From Streptomyces gossypii (GTDB lineage Bacteria; Actinomycetota; Actinomycetes; Streptomycetales; Streptomycetaceae), in NCBI RefSeq assembly GCF_025165795.1, contig NZ_JAJAGO010000008.1:62001-126000 (forward strand): a stretch of DNA of 64,000 nt, in the 5' to 3' direction. Below the pieces are notes generated by a model. The model saw only the letters and a list, made by a program, of their open reading frames with translations, searched no databases and was not told where the DNA came from. This document shows positions 1 through 7,538 of this stretch, one piece after another. The position numbers were made by a program, and so were the translations under genes. Each line of letters starts with the position of its first letter. Within the stretch, counting starts at the first letter, position 1.

Positions 1-1388
1 ACCAGGCGCCCGATGGGTGATTCCCGCGAGCAGCCGGGGCCGTAGAGGTCGCCCACCGCAAGGGTGTACGAGGCCGGGGTGCTCGGGGTGCTCGGGGTGG
101 CTGGGGTGCCGGTCAGGATGCGCACGGCGATCGTGGGCTGCCCGCGCCCGTCCGGTCCGTTCAGGCCACGCAGGTCGAGCAGCGCGTCGAGGCCGCCTTC
201 GGCCGGGGCGCCTGAGCCGAGGACGGTGACCCGGTGGCCCCGGTCCGTCAGCCCCCGCACGACGTGTTCCCCCAGCGGGGTCGCCGCGCCTCGCACGCCG
301 ACCCGCCGTAGCCGGGCCGGGCGGGCCGCCCCGCCCGCCGCCGACTCGCCTTCCCGTGCCCCCGCTTCGAGACCCGCTTGCAGGCCCGCCCGGACGATCC
401 GGGCGAACGCGTCGCGACGCTCCTCGATCTGCTCCTCCGTGGCGGCATGGCTGATGCCGCCTGGCCCCAGCGTCGCCAGCGACTCGTCCAGCACCGCCTC
501 GTCGACAGCACCGCCCGCGCACCGGTGCCGCTCGCGCAGGGACACGAAGCCCATGGTGAAGGCGGTGAGCCAGGCCGCGTGCCCGCCGTCCGGCACGCCC
601 GCGCCGAGGGTGCGGGCGGGTGACAGCCGTTCGGGCCGCAGCCCGGCGCCTTCGAGGTACTGCTCGCATCCGAGGTGGAGCCAGCGCTCCGGCCCTGGGC
701 CGTCCTGCCGGACGGCACACTGCGCGAGACCCTGCTTGAAGAACGGCACGACCCGCAGACCGGTGAGCCGCGCGCCCTCGTGCGCCGGGGCGTACGACGG
801 CAGGAAGCACACCGAACGGCGCGGCCCGCGGAAGGCGTTGCCGGAGATGCTGCCGTGGTCCTCGTGTTCGGCGAAGCTGGGGACCGACACGTAGGCCGGG
901 ATGCCACGGGCTCGCAGGTAGCGGCTCATCAGGATGTCGTCGGGCCAGCCGTCACCCACCCGGCGTCTGCCGTACGCCACGAATCCGGCGGCGATCTGCC
1001 GGGGCAGGATGAGCGCGACGCAGGGGAAGTACTCCCCCACGGCTCCGACCCAGCGGGCACCCGCCATGGCGCCGAAGCGTGCCGCCGCGCCGTTCCGCGA
1101 ATCCCACAGGGCGAAGAGCGCGAGCGCCGCGTCCGGCATCTCCTCGACCGCCCGGCGGGCCCGCGCGAAGAAACTTTCGGACAGGATCATGTCGTCCTGA
1201 ACGACCAGATGGTGGGTGGCGCCCTCCTCGATGGCCGACCACGCGGCCAGCGCGGTGCGCAGCACCGAGGGTGTGCCGGCCGGGTCCGGGTCCATGACGA
1301 CGCGTAACGCTCCCGGCGGGGCTTGTGAGGCCAGCCGTTCCGCCGCGGGGAGACGCTTCGGATGAGTCATCACCGCACCGCTCAGCAT
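1..1388 (-). CDS. Glycosyltransferase-like protein with C-terminal Rossmann-like domain (partial)
   Basis: The reading frame has no stop from its start to the left window edge, so the 3' end is missing; 462 codons are visible. Residues about 35-330 align by eye with the complete protein at 14477-15667: both share a start region ending in MTHP, a GATH-LV-QDD motif (QDD at 64-66) resembling the metal site of GT-A glycosyltransferases, and an EH-GSI/IGTSSI block. From about residue 360 a different domain begins, with a glycine-rich Rossmann-like turn (GVRGAATPLGEHV) and later a YGPG motif typical of NDP-sugar epimerases. The segment between them is much shorter than in normal epimerases, so this domain may be degenerate. 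The ATG at 1388 is chosen because the paralogue shows the same extension before MTHP; 1370 is the alternative. No good ribosome site is visible. Substrate unknown. Confidence 0.6.
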   Translation of the reverse strand, partial: MLSGAVMTHPKRLPAAERLASQAPPGALRVVMDPDPAGTPSVLRTALAAWSAIEEGATHHLVVQDDMILSESFFARARRAVEEMPDAALALFALWDSRNGAAARFGAMAGARWVGAVGEYFPCVALILPRQIAAGFVAYGRRRVGDGWPDDILMSRYLRARGIPAYVSVPSFAEHEDHGSISGNAFRGPRRSVCFLPSYAPAHEGARLTGLRVVPFFKQGLAQCAVRQDGPGPERWLHLGCEQYLEGAGLRPERLSPARTLGAGVPDGGHAAWLTAFTMGFVSLRERHRCAGGAVDEAVLDESLATLGPGGISHAATEEQIEERRDAFARIVRAGLQAGLEAGAREGESAAGGAARPARLRRVGVRGAATPLGEHVVRGLTDRGHRVTVLGSGAPAEGGLDALLDLRGLNGPDGRGQPTIAVRILTGTPATPSTPSTPASYTLAVGDLYGPGCSRESPIGRL

Positions 1389-1612
1389 GGCGTGCCCGAC
1401 ACGGCGCCGCTCGACCGCTCACGCGTCACAGATCCTCCGTCTTCCGGTACGGGCGCAACTGGAATCGGACAGTACGGCGGCCGGTCCCGGAGCCGCAAGA
1501 CTGCCGAAAGGCCCTCTGGCACAGACCAATGACACTCGCCATGATGACTTCACGGGCACATCCCGTCACACAAGGGCACCAGACTCCCTCGGAGTCCGAC
1601 GAGAGGCTTCCC

Positions 1613-2761
1613 ATGTCACAGGTATCGGAGCAGCACGGCGGCACCACGAGCCACGTCGGCACCACCGCAAGGACCACGAGTGGGGGCGAGGGGCCGACGG
1701 AAGCCGGAGCCGGCCCAGTGGCCGGCGCTACGGTCCTCGCACGGCTGGAGAGCCTGCGCGGCGCGCGTGTCGTGGTCACCGGGGGCGGCGGGCTGGTCGG
1801 CAGCCGGTTAGCCGGGCTGCTGCACCGCGCGGGCGCCGAGGTGACCGTGCTGGACCGGATGGACGCCTACCCGGGCCCCGTCCACGCGTTGTTCGGTGTC
1901 GACGGGCTCGGCGTGAAGGTGGTGCGCGGCGACATCCGCGACCGTGAGGTGGTGCGCCAGTTACTGGCCGGGGCGGACCATGTGGTCCACGCGGCGGCGT
2001 ACGCGGACGTCGCCGCGTGCACCAGGCATCCTGGTACCGCCTTCCGGGCGAATCTGGAGGGCACCGAAGTGGTGCTGGAGGAGACCGCCGCCGCCGGGGT
2101 GCGGCGACTGGTGCTGGTGTCCTCCGCCGCCGTGTACGGGAACGGGGAGGAGCGGCCGGGGCAGGAGCCGCAGGAGTTCCACGAGGACCACACCCCCCGC
2201 CCGCTCTCCGTCTACGCGAACTCCAAGCTGTGGGCGGAGCACCAGACGAGGCTGCTGCTGGGCGGATCGGCGGGCACCGAGTACGCGGTGCTGCGCTACT
2301 TCTCCGTCTACGGCGATCCGCAGGTCCCCAAGCCCGGCAGCCACTCGTGGATGGTCCCGTGGCTGACCATGCAGGCCCGCCTCGGCCGCCCGATGCGCCT
2401 GAACGGAGGCGGTGTGCAGGTCCGGGACCTGGTCCATGTGGAGGACGTGGCGGCGGCCACCGCGCTGGCCCTGACGGAGGAGCGGATGGCCGGGCAGACG
2501 GTCAACGTGGGTACGGGCACGCCGACGTCCGTGCGCGCGGTGGGCGAGCTGATCGCCGCGCACTTCCCCGGCTCCCGGTTCGTCACCACTCCCCTGCCGC
2601 CCGGCGACCCGCTGGGCGGCTTCGCTTCGACCCGCCGCACCCGCGAACTGCTGCGCTGGTCGGCCGGCATCGGCATACGTGAAGGGGTCGACCGGTACGT
2701 GCGCTGGCTGGCCGACACCCCTGCGGCCCTGCCGGACTGGCTCAGCGAGTCGGCCGCATGA
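1613..2761 (+). CDS. NAD-dependent epimerase/dehydratase
   Basis: A 382-residue extended short-chain dehydrogenase that would act on a nucleotide-activated sugar. The NAD-binding TGGGGLVG lies at residues 56-63, the SSAAVYG block near 170-176 supplies the catalytic Ser region, and YANSK (201-205) is the catalytic YxxxK. The N-terminal 50 residues are low-complexity Gly/Thr. The ATG at 1613 is preceded by GAGAGG at good spacing; the frame is open further upstream but without a better start. Its stop overlaps the start of the NUDIX gene (ATGA), and that gene overlaps the kinase gene, so the three are translationally coupled. Two in-frame TTA codons (66 and 117) suggest bldA dependence. Family assignment is firm; the exact sugar is unknown. 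Confidence 0.85.
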   Translation: MSQVSEQHGGTTSHVGTTARTTSGGEGPTEAGAGPVAGATVLARLESLRGARVVVTGGGGLVGSRLAGLLHRAGAEVTVLDRMDAYPGPVHALFGVDGLGVKVVRGDIRDREVVRQLLAGADHVVHAAAYADVAACTRHPGTAFRANLEGTEVVLEETAAAGVRRLVLVSSAAVYGNGEERPGQEPQEFHEDHTPRPLSVYANSKLWAEHQTRLLLGGSAGTEYAVLRYFSVYGDPQVPKPGSHSWMVPWLTMQARLGRPMRLNGGGVQVRDLVHVEDVAAATALALTEERMAGQTVNVGTGTPTSVRAVGELIAAHFPGSRFVTTPLPPGDPLGGFASTRRTRELLRWSAGIGIREGVDRYVRWLADTPAALPDWLSESAA

Positions 2762-3252
2762 GTTATGTCGGGTCCTACGTCTGGTCGCTGCGCCAGACGG
2801 TGGGCAGCCAGCTGCTGCTGGTCCCCGGCGCACAGGTCCTGTTGCTGGACGAGGACGGGCGCGGCCTGTTCCAGCAGCGCGCCGACTCGGGGGTGTGGGA
2901 GCTGCCCGCCGGGGCGTGCGAGGAGGGCACCGATTTCGCGGGCACCGCCATGCGGGAGCTGCGGGAGGAGACCGGGCTGCTGGTCCAGCGGGAGGACCTG
3001 ACCGCCTTCGGCACGCTCTCCGATCCGGCAGTCCACACCCTCACCTACCCCAACGGCGATGTCACCCACTGTTTCGCGCTGTGCTTCGTGGCCCGGCGGT
3101 GGTCCGGCGAGCTGGCGCCCGATCCGGAGGAGGTGCGGCGGGCGGAGTTCCACGCGCTCTGTGACCCGCCCGGTCCCCTGCACGGACCGACCCCGGTCGT
3201 GCTGGGTATGTTCCAGGAGTACGACTCCACGGGAAGGTTCCAGGCCCGGTGA
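2758..3252 (+). CDS. NUDIX hydrolase
   Basis: A 164-residue protein with a NUDIX box at residues 52-74. The REL-x-EE-x-GL core is intact (R66, E67, E70, E71, G73, L74), but the first conserved Glu of the consensus (box position 7) is Thr58. The catalytic and metal-binding Glu residues of the core remain, so activity is plausible. The family hydrolyses nucleoside diphosphates linked to another moiety, such as NDP-sugars. It sits between a sugar epimerase and a sugar kinase with 4-bp overlaps on both sides, which argues for a role in nucleotide-sugar handling. Substrate cannot be read from the sequence. Confidence 0.85.
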   Translation: MSYVGSYVWSLRQTVGSQLLLVPGAQVLLLDEDGRGLFQQRADSGVWELPAGACEEGTDFAGTAMRELREETGLLVQREDLTAFGTLSDPAVHTLTYPNGDVTHCFALCFVARRWSGELAPDPEEVRRAEFHALCDPPGPLHGPTPVVLGMFQEYDSTGRFQAR

Positions 3253-4262
3253 CGGCGAACGGAAGGACGGCCCGCCCCCGTGCGCGCGCGGCGGTGCCCT
3301 GCCGGGCTTGCCTCTCGGGCGAGGATCTGGACTGGCTCGGCGGCCGGTCCGTCAGCCTTGCCCTGGACTTGAGGACGACGGTGGAGATACCCGCTGAGCC
3401 ACCAGCTGAGCCGGGCCTGCCTGGCCCACCTGGCCCGCCGGGCCCGCCACGTCCGTCGGCCCAGGAGGCGGAGAGCGGCTGGCCCGCGCAGGTGTGGGCC
3501 TGGCTGCGGCGGCGGCTGCCGGACGCGGGGCTGGCCGCGCGGCCCCCAGCCGTGACGGTGCACAGCGACGCGCCTGCCGCCAGCGGGCTGTCCTCCTCCA
3601 CCGCGTTGATCGTGGCGCTCTTCCGCGCCTTCACCGACGCGTGCGCCCCGGAGCCGCGCATCTCGGCCCGCACGCTGGCGCAGTGGGCGTACGAGTTCGA
3701 GTTCGCCGTCTTCAACGGCGGCGGCATGGATCACCTCGCGGTCATCGCCGGGGACGCGCTGCTCATCCAGGGCCGGACGACCGGGCTGCCCCTCATACGG
3801 GAGCAGGCGCGGTTCCCGGACGAGTGGGCGGTGCTGGTCGTCGATTCGGCCACCCGGAAGGACACCGGGGACCACATCCGCACCGTACGGGCGCGGCTCG
3901 CGGCCGGAGATCCACGGCTGTCCGCCTACACGGCACGCACCGACGAAACCTCGGCGGCGGTGTGGGAGGCGCTGGGCGCGCGTGATCTCGGTGCGCTGGG
4001 CGCCGCGATGAGCGGGGCACACGGCGCCATGCGCGATCTGCAGGGCATGTCGACGGAGGTGCTCGAGGAGCTGCGCGTGCTGGCGCTGCGCGCCACCGGT
4101 CTGCCGCTGAAGCTGAGCGGGGCCGGGGGCGGCGGGGCGCTGGTGGGGGTGTGCCGGGCTGCCGAGCGGGAGACGATCGCGAAGGCGCTGCGGGAGGCGT
4201 ACCGGCCGGTGCGGCCGGGGGCGCGGGTCATTCCGGCCGAGGCCGCGCCGGGTCTGGACTGA
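3249..4262 (+). CDS. GHMP-family sugar kinase
   Basis: A 337-residue GHMP kinase. Motif 1 resembles the galactokinase signature (GEDLDWLGG, about 24-32), motif 2 is the ATP-binding ASGLSSSTA (about 111-119), and motif 3 is LKLSGAGGGG near residue 290. It would phosphorylate a sugar or cyclitol hydroxyl. Residues about 56-68 carry an insertion of Gly-Pro-Pro repeats that looks collagen-like and probably forms a surface loop. GTG start overlaps the NUDIX stop (GTGA). Heptose-1-kinase, galactokinase-like or cyclitol kinase roles are all possible; the neighbouring HAD, epimerase and NUDIX genes suggest a sugar-activation route. A strong hairpin follows the stop. Confidence 0.85.
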   Translation: MTANGRTARPRARAAVPCRACLSGEDLDWLGGRSVSLALDLRTTVEIPAEPPAEPGLPGPPGPPGPPRPSAQEAESGWPAQVWAWLRRRLPDAGLAARPPAVTVHSDAPAASGLSSSTALIVALFRAFTDACAPEPRISARTLAQWAYEFEFAVFNGGGMDHLAVIAGDALLIQGRTTGLPLIREQARFPDEWAVLVVDSATRKDTGDHIRTVRARLAAGDPRLSAYTARTDETSAAVWEALGARDLGALGAAMSGAHGAMRDLQGMSTEVLEELRVLALRATGLPLKLSGAGGGGALVGVCRAAERETIAKALREAYRPVRPGARVIPAEAAPGLD

Positions 4263-4265
4263 GGA

Positions 4266-4296
4266 CCGCTGCCCGGCCGTCGCGGCCGGGCAGCGG
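4266..4296. terminator. Bidirectional hairpin terminator
   Basis: A perfect 14-bp stem (4266-4279 with 4283-4296) and 3-nt loop lie between the convergent kinase and radical SAM genes. There is no T tract, as is usual for Streptomyces. Confidence 0.8.
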
Positions 4297-4314
4297 ACTG
4301 GACCGTGGCAGACC

Positions 4315-5424
4315 CTAGATGAACGGGTCGCCGTCGGTTCCGGGCTCCGGGGCGGGCACTCCGTCGCCGATCCTCTCCAGCTCCAGGTTGGAGGGGTGCC
4401 GCGCGCAGTGGAAGCGGCAGTCCCGGCTCGGGTCGACGATGCCCCGGTCGGAGTCGCGCCAGATGTCGGCCAGGCTCTCCGTGACCGCGTCCCCGATCTT
4501 CGCGGCGTCGTTTCCGCGGTGGTAGGAGCAGACATACACCCCGGACGGGGTGACCAGGGTGCGCAGTTCGGCCACCGAACAGCGGTGGTAGTCCTTGGGC
4601 TGTACCGGCCCGACCCGGTTCCGCAGGGAGGTCAGGGTGGAGGAGTTGACGATCTGGAAGGTCTCGTCCTCCAGTCCTGCCGCCTTCTCCAGCTGGGCGT
4701 CCACGGAGTCCAGGGTCTCCTGCGGCACCTGCACGACGTGGTGCCCGTCGTCGAACATGGCTTTGGTCTCGAAGTAGTCGCAGCCGATGTCGTGGGCCAG
4801 CTCCGCCGCCTGCAGCACCTCGTGGTGATTGCTGACGACGCTGCCGTCGGACTCCTGGCGGCTCATGATCAGATACGAGTAGCCCAGCGCCCCCTTCTTG
4901 GCGGCGGCCAGCATCCGCATGTTGGCGACCACCTTGTCGAAGACGCTCCGCCCCTTGCGGTCGGGCCGGAAGAGCCGGTAGGTGCCGCTGGTACCCGCGT
5001 CCATGGAGACCCGCACCCAGCTGGCGTACTCCGCGAGTTCGGCCAGGTTCTGGTTGATCAGCGTGCCGTTGGTGACGACGCCGACGGCGATTCCCGCCTC
5101 GCCGAGCACGCGCAGCACCTTGCGGGTGCCGCGGTGGGCGAGCGGTTCGCCGCCGCCTATCAGGACGACGGCGCGGACGGACATCTCCACCAGTTCTCCG
5201 GCGAGTTCGGCAAGCCGTTTTGGAGTGAAGCGTCCCTGGTTGAGTAACTTTCCGCTGATGCACTCCGGGCAGGCGAGATCGCAGAAGGTGGTGGGGTCGA
5301 GGTCCACCACGAGTGGGCCGGAGGTGGGGACGCCGGAGGCCGCGTCCAATACCCTCGGCCAACCCGACGGCTGGTACAGCTTGGACACCAGGTCCAGGCG
5401 GTCAATCTGCACAGTGTTCTCCAT
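4315..5424 (-). CDS. Radical SAM protein with SPASM-like C-terminus
   Basis: A 369-residue radical SAM enzyme. C48, C52 and C55 form the CxxxCxxC site for the [4Fe-4S] cluster that cleaves S-adenosylmethionine, and LIGGGEPL is the family GGE motif. Cysteines at about 282, 299, 336 and 340 (CSYHRG and CRFHCARHPSN) look like an auxiliary-cluster, SPASM or twitch-type domain. No peptide-binding RRE domain is apparent. The surroundings are sugar and amidino genes, so a sugar or cyclitol substrate is as likely as a peptide. One TTA codon (60) suggests bldA dependence. The ATG at 5424 has only a weak ribosome site. An array of five 8-bp repeats lies just upstream. Confidence 0.85.
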   Translation of the reverse strand: MENTVQIDRLDLVSKLYQPSGWPRVLDAASGVPTSGPLVVDLDPTTFCDLACPECISGKLLNQGRFTPKRLAELAGELVEMSVRAVVLIGGGEPLAHRGTRKVLRVLGEAGIAVGVVTNGTLINQNLAELAEYASWVRVSMDAGTSGTYRLFRPDRKGRSVFDKVVANMRMLAAAKKGALGYSYLIMSRQESDGSVVSNHHEVLQAAELAHDIGCDYFETKAMFDDGHHVVQVPQETLDSVDAQLEKAAGLEDETFQIVNSSTLTSLRNRVGPVQPKDYHRCSVAELRTLVTPSGVYVCSYHRGNDAAKIGDAVTESLADIWRDSDRGIVDPSRDCRFHCARHPSNLELERIGDGVPAPEPGTDGDPFI

Positions 5425-5436
5425 CGTTCCATCAGT

Positions 5437-5476
5437 GCTGATTCGCTGATTCGCTGTTTCGCTGTTTCGCTGTTTC
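5437..5476. repeat. Five tandem 8-bp repeats upstream of the radical SAM gene
   Basis: Two copies of gctgattc (5437-5452) are followed by three copies of gctgtttc (5453-5476) with no spacer. They lie 13-52 bp upstream of the minus-strand radical SAM start, in its leader or promoter. The strand-wise unit is GAAACAGC. The A/T-containing repeat stands out from the surrounding GC-rich DNA. Confidence 0.9.
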
Positions 5477-5605
5477 GTCGAGGCTCGCTGTGGTCCGCTG
5501 AGCTACCGCTGATGGGGGTCCCGGTCCGCAGGAAGGGGTGGAGGTGCGCGTCCGTGCCCGCAGCCCCAGCCCCAACACCAGCCCCAGCCGCGGGTGTCTC
5601 CCGAA

Positions 5606-5617
5606 GGCAGCGCTGCC
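5606..5617. terminator. Short palindrome behind the ABC permease gene
   Basis: The 12-bp palindrome ggcagcgctgcc directly follows the permease stop on the minus strand. Beyond it (5557-5585) the minus strand carries four short G runs that could form a G-quadruplex. Termination is only inferred. Confidence 0.35.
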
Positions 5618-5618
5618 G

Positions 5619-6464
5619 TCATCCCTTGACGGCTCCCGCCGCGAGGCCGGCCGCGACCCGGCGCTGCACGAGCATGAAGAAGATCAGCACGGGCAGCGCG
5701 GTGAGGGTGGCGCCCGCCATCATGCCGCCGTAGTCGGTGCCGAAGCTGGTCTGGAAGGACACCAGCCAGATGCTCAGGGTCTGCTTGTCGTTGCTGGACA
5801 GCAGCACGTACACCAGCACGTACTCGTTCCACGCCTGCACCAGCGAGTAGATGGAGGTGGCGACCAGCCCGGGAGCGAGGAGCGGCAGGACGACCCGGCG
5901 GAACGCGCCGAAGCGGGTGCAGCCGTCGACCATCGCGGCCTCCTCCAGCTCCACCGGGATGCCTTGGATGAAGCCGCGCAGCAGCCAGACGGTGAAGGGC
6001 AGCATGAAGACGAGATAGGTGACGATGACGCCGGTGAGGCTGTCGGTCAGGCCCAGGTCGCTGAGCAGCAGGTAGATCGGGATGATCAGCCCGGCCAGCG
6101 GGATCATCTGGATGCAGAGGATCGCCATGACGAAGGCCCGGCGGCCGACGAAGCGGAATCTCGCCACGGCGAAGGCGGCGAGGGTGCCGATGAGCAGGGA
6201 GACGACGACGGTGCCCAGGCCGATGATCACACTGGAGCGCACGTTGGACCAGAAGGTCGGGGTCTCCATCGCCCGTTGGAAGTGTTCCAGGGTGAGCTGG
6301 CTGGGCCAGAACCTCGGCGGCGAGTGGCGGATCTCGGAGGCGGGGCGGAGCGCGGTGAGGAGCATCCAGTAGAGAGGGAAGGCCATCAGTGCGCTGAAGA
6401 GCAGCCCCAGGGTGTTGGCGAGCCTGCGGCCCCTGCGGCCCTGACGGGTGGCGGTGCCGCTCAC
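5619..6464 (-). CDS. Sugar ABC transporter permease (MalG type)
   Basis: A 281-residue inner-membrane permease with six predicted hydrophobic segments and the EAA loop of binding-protein-dependent importers (VELEEAAMVDGCTRFGAFRRVVLPLLAPG), which contacts the ATPase. GTG at 6464 overlaps the stop of the upstream permease (GTGA) and has a GGGGGAAG ribosome site. It pairs with the next gene to form the pore of a carbohydrate importer. No ATPase gene is nearby; in Streptomyces such importers commonly share MsiK, which is known biology rather than seen here. Confidence 0.9.
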   Translation of the reverse strand: MSGTATRQGRRGRRLANTLGLLFSALMAFPLYWMLLTALRPASEIRHSPPRFWPSQLTLEHFQRAMETPTFWSNVRSSVIIGLGTVVVSLLIGTLAAFAVARFRFVGRRAFVMAILCIQMIPLAGLIIPIYLLLSDLGLTDSLTGVIVTYLVFMLPFTVWLLRGFIQGIPVELEEAAMVDGCTRFGAFRRVVLPLLAPGLVATSIYSLVQAWNEYVLVYVLLSSNDKQTLSIWLVSFQTSFGTDYGGMMAGATLTALPVLIFFMLVQRRVAAGLAAGAVKG

Positions 6465-7414
6465 TCGACTTCCCCCATCCTCAGCAGCTGACGCAGATAG
6501 ACGACGGCGCCGACCAGCAGCAACAGCACCGTGATGACCGCGATTGCCGCCCCGGAGCTGTACCGGTTGACGGCGAAGGACTCGGTGAAGGAGTAGACCC
6601 CGAGCAGGTAGTACTCCTTCTCCGGCTGGCCACCGCGCATCAGCCAGATCTGGTTGAACACCCCGAAGTCCCAGATCGCCATCAGCGCCGTGACCATCAC
6701 GAAGGCCGGTTTGATGACGGGGAAGGTGACACAGCGGAAGAGCTGCCAGCCCCGGGCGCCGTCCACCCGCGCCGCCTCCTCCAGCTCGGCGGGCACCTGG
6801 GTGAGCGCCGCGTGCAGGGTGATCGTCGCGAACGGGACGGCGCCCCACACGACGACGAGCACGATCACCGTGAAGCCGTGCCAGGGGTTGGCGAACCAGT
6901 TGTGGCCGGTGAAGTCCGCTCCGGGCAGCAGGCCGAGGGCCCAGTTGACGACCCCGTAGTCGGTGTCGGTCAGCCAGCGGAAGACCGCCGCCGCCACCAT
7001 GATCGGCATCGCCCAGACGGCGACGAGCACCCCCGCCATCGTCACCCGTACCCACGGGTCGACCTGGCGCATCAGCAGGGCGACACCCATCGCCACCCCC
7101 ATGGTGAGGCCGACGCAGACAACGGTGAACAAGGCGGTGCGGCCGACGACTTCCCAGAAGAACGCGTCGGTGAAGATCGACCGGTACTGCTTGAAGCCGA
7201 CCCAGGGCGGGTCGGTGCCCGCGAACAGCTCCTTTCGGGTCATGTCCTGGAACGACAGCAGGACCAGCTTGACCAGCGGATAGCCCAGCACCGCGGACAG
7301 TGCCAGCATGGTGGGGGCGATGAGCAGATAGGGCAGCGCCCTGCGGCGGTGGGCACCGGGCGCACCCGGGCGCTTCGGCCGGGTGCGGGGGCGCGGCGGG
7401 TCCGCGGTTTTCAT
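6461..7414 (-). CDS. Sugar ABC transporter permease (MalF type)
   Basis: A 317-residue permease with several membrane segments and an EAA loop (ELEEAARVDGARGWQLFRCVTFPVIKP). The ATG at 7414 is chosen because GAGGAG lies at correct spacing; the open frame further upstream has no ribosome site. It is the middle gene of the order binding protein, MalF type, MalG type. About 120 bp separate it from the binding-protein gene, a stretch with short CTGAGTGCT-like repeats but no clear terminator. Confidence 0.9.
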   Translation of the reverse strand: MKTADPPRPRTRPKRPGAPGAHRRRALPYLLIAPTMLALSAVLGYPLVKLVLLSFQDMTRKELFAGTDPPWVGFKQYRSIFTDAFFWEVVGRTALFTVVCVGLTMGVAMGVALLMRQVDPWVRVTMAGVLVAVWAMPIMVAAAVFRWLTDTDYGVVNWALGLLPGADFTGHNWFANPWHGFTVIVLVVVWGAVPFATITLHAALTQVPAELEEAARVDGARGWQLFRCVTFPVIKPAFVMVTALMAIWDFGVFNQIWLMRGGQPEKEYYLLGVYSFTESFAVNRYSSGAAIAVITVLLLLVGAVVYLRQLLRMGEVE

Positions 7415-7538
7415 GCAGGCGAACTCCTCGAATCTTCGTCCGCACCGGGGCAGGCATGGGCAGGCGTACGCGCTCAGCACTCAGCTCTCAGCGCGCAGCA
7501 CTCATGCCGTACTCGACCGGTCCCTCTGGAGCCTGAGG

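Noticed and set aside
4315..5424. Radical SAM enzyme as the missing partner of the HExxH peptide locus
   Set aside because: It lies about 52 kb away among sugar genes, with no precursor peptide beside it and no visible RRE domain.
5619..7457. A 612-residue fusion of the two ABC permeases
   Set aside because: The frame before 6464 is the wrong phase over the MalF-type permease; the real start is the GTG in the GTGA overlap.
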